NCBI GenBank assembly: GCA_022729615.1
Contig: DZAQ01000052.1
Span: forward strand, 1-8,729
From: Sulfurovum sp.
GTDB lineage: Bacteria; Campylobacterota; Campylobacteria; Campylobacterales; Sulfurovaceae
Length of the DNA stretch: 8,729 bases
Reading direction: 5' to 3'
Below, piece by piece: positions 8,132 to 8,729 of this stretch. The translations under genes were made by a program, and so were the position numbers. The notes beneath the pieces are model-generated. The model was not told where the DNA came from. It saw only the letters and a program-made list of their open reading frames with translations, and searched no databases. How positions within the stretch are numbered: position 1 is the stretch's first letter; each line of letters begins with the position of its first letter.

Positions 8132-8389
8132 TTGAATATTCGCCAAACGCTCGAAACCTCTATAAGAATACTGACTAGTCCTCTCAAATCCGAGGAGGAG
8201 ATGATCCCCATTCTCAGAAAAAGACTCACCAAAAAAGAGTATAAATACCTACAGATGATCTCTCAGGAAAGTACAATGGAGGAGATATGCGAAAAATTGA
8301 GTCTCACCCCTGAAGAGATAGAGTCCCTCAAAGAGAAACTCATCAAAAAGCTCAATCAAGAGAAACTCAAACAAGAGCTGATGCGCTAA
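8132..8389 (+). CDS. Small helix-turn-helix protein, sigma-region-4-like, TTG start
   Basis: The product is 85 aa and I cannot place it in a named family. The start is a TTG with AAGGAA (8120-8125) six bases upstream; no ATG gives a comparable N-terminus. The N-terminal third (1-30) looks helical and charged. Residues 32-75 follow the spacing of sigma-70 region 4 or LuxR-type helix-turn-helix domains: LTKKEYKYL, then TMEEICEKLSLTPEEIESL as the turn, then a KLIKKLNQ recognition-like helix. There is no region 2, membrane segment or signal peptide. It lies 15 bp after crcB and is the last gene of the run. A DNA-binding role, perhaps for its own operon, is inference; it might instead be a small coiled-coil adaptor. 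Confidence 0.72.
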   Translation: MNIRQTLETSIRILTSPLKSEEEMIPILRKRLTKKEYKYLQMISQESTMEEICEKLSLTPEEIESLKEKLIKKLNQEKLKQELMR

Positions 8390-8404
8390 AGCTCCCTGCT
8401 CTTC

Positions 8405-8420
8405 AAGGTCTTCGGATCTT
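8405..8420. terminator. UUCG-loop hairpin between convergent genes
   Basis: AAGGTC-TTCG-GATCTT forms a six-pair stem (one G-U pair) closed by C-G around a UUCG loop, a very stable tetraloop in the plus-strand transcript. It sits 16 bp after the helix-turn-helix gene and overlaps the stop codon of the convergent lipoprotein gene. No T-run follows on either strand, so it is not a standard intrinsic terminator. It may protect RNA ends or assist Rho-dependent termination. Confidence 0.3.
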
Positions 8421-8655
8421 AGCCGTTCAAGGCACCATCCACTGCGCTATCCAAATCGATATCTTTCTCTCTCTCCGGCAGTGGCGGCACCTCCCCTTTT
8501 TTGAGAGGCGCATGAGTGACGACAACCTTTGGTTTTTCCACTGTTTGAATTACAGGTTTTGGTGGCACCGCCACTATCGGTGCCGGCTGCTCTTGACCTG
8601 CACACCCACCTAGCATCAAAAGTACTGATGTTCCAAACGCGATATATTTTATCAT
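8419..8655 (-). CDS. Small proline-rich lipoprotein
   Basis: The product is a 78-aa protein with a lipoprotein signal peptide: MIKYIAFGTSVLLM followed by the lipobox LGGC, with the lipidated cysteine at position 18. The mature part is only 61 residues. Residues 21-60 are rich in Pro, Val and Lys (PAPIVAVPPKPV, then KPKVVV and EVPPLPE) and are probably extended or disordered. The last 18 residues are acidic (REKDIDLDSAVDGALNG). The start is supported by AAGGAG six bases upstream (8662-8667). It runs toward the preceding operon with a 29-bp gap. No family is recognised. A stalk reaching from the membrane toward peptidoglycan is inference from the composition. Confidence 0.82.
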   Translation of the reverse strand: MIKYIAFGTSVLLMLGGCAGQEQPAPIVAVPPKPVIQTVEKPKVVVTHAPLKKGEVPPLPEREKDIDLDSAVDGALNG

Positions 8656-8673
8656 TCCGTGCTCCTTGCAATA

Positions 8674-8702
8674 ATTATATTATCATAACTTGATTTTACT
8701 AA
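8674..8702 (-). promoter_or_regulatory. Candidate promoter of the lipoprotein gene
   Basis: On the minus strand a perfect -10 hexamer TATAAT (8679-8674) is preceded at 17 bp by TTAGTA (8702-8697), a weak -35 with three matches. Transcription would start near 8667, giving a very short leader around the AAGGAG site. An overlapping GATAAT (8684-8679) is an alternative -10 with a slightly longer leader. The remaining bases up to the window end show no gene. Confidence 0.45.
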
Positions 8703-8729
8703 TGAGAGGCTTGAAATATTTTAAACACA

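Overview
The window looks like chromosomal DNA from a free-living member of the Campylobacterota (Epsilonproteobacteria), perhaps near Sulfurimonas, Sulfuricurvum or Sulfurovum. The reasons are the moderate GC content, the tight ATGA/TAATG gene overlaps, the style of the ClpB, CtpA and Pur proteins, and a heat-shock gene that appears to use an HspR-type repressor site on a housekeeping promoter. This is a protein-style and gene-order inference, not a database result. No mobile element, CRISPR array, tRNA or rRNA was seen, and the region reads as core genome.

Left part, minus strand (1-2836): the disaggregase gene clpB is followed after 47 bp by a small acidic protein cut off by the window edge. 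Central divergent spacer (2837-3009): it holds a textbook promoter for clpB (TTGACA, 17 bp, TATAAT). A HAIR-like inverted repeat (HspR operator type) covers the -35 box and most of the spacer. A separate 14-bp palindrome lies between clpB and the divergent gene ctpA.

Right part, plus strand (3010-8389): a tightly packed run of eight genes, very probably one operon. The order is ctpA (periplasmic C-terminal processing protease), purC, purS, purQ (purine synthesis), an unrecognised two-TM envelope protein with a C-terminal SH3-like domain, plsC (lysophosphatidate acyltransferase), crcB/fluC (fluoride channel), and a small helix-turn-helix protein with a TTG start. Six of the seven junctions overlap or nearly touch and the seventh is a 15-nt gap, so translational coupling is likely. 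The operon mixes nucleotide synthesis with envelope functions.

Right end (8419-8702): a convergent gene for a small proline-rich lipoprotein with its own likely promoter. A short UUCG-loop hairpin lies where the two transcripts meet.

Most of the window is ordinary core genome. The points most worth a second look are the nested operator/promoter at clpB, the palindrome in the divergent spacer, the unrecognised envelope protein inside the pur operon, and the small HTH protein at its end.
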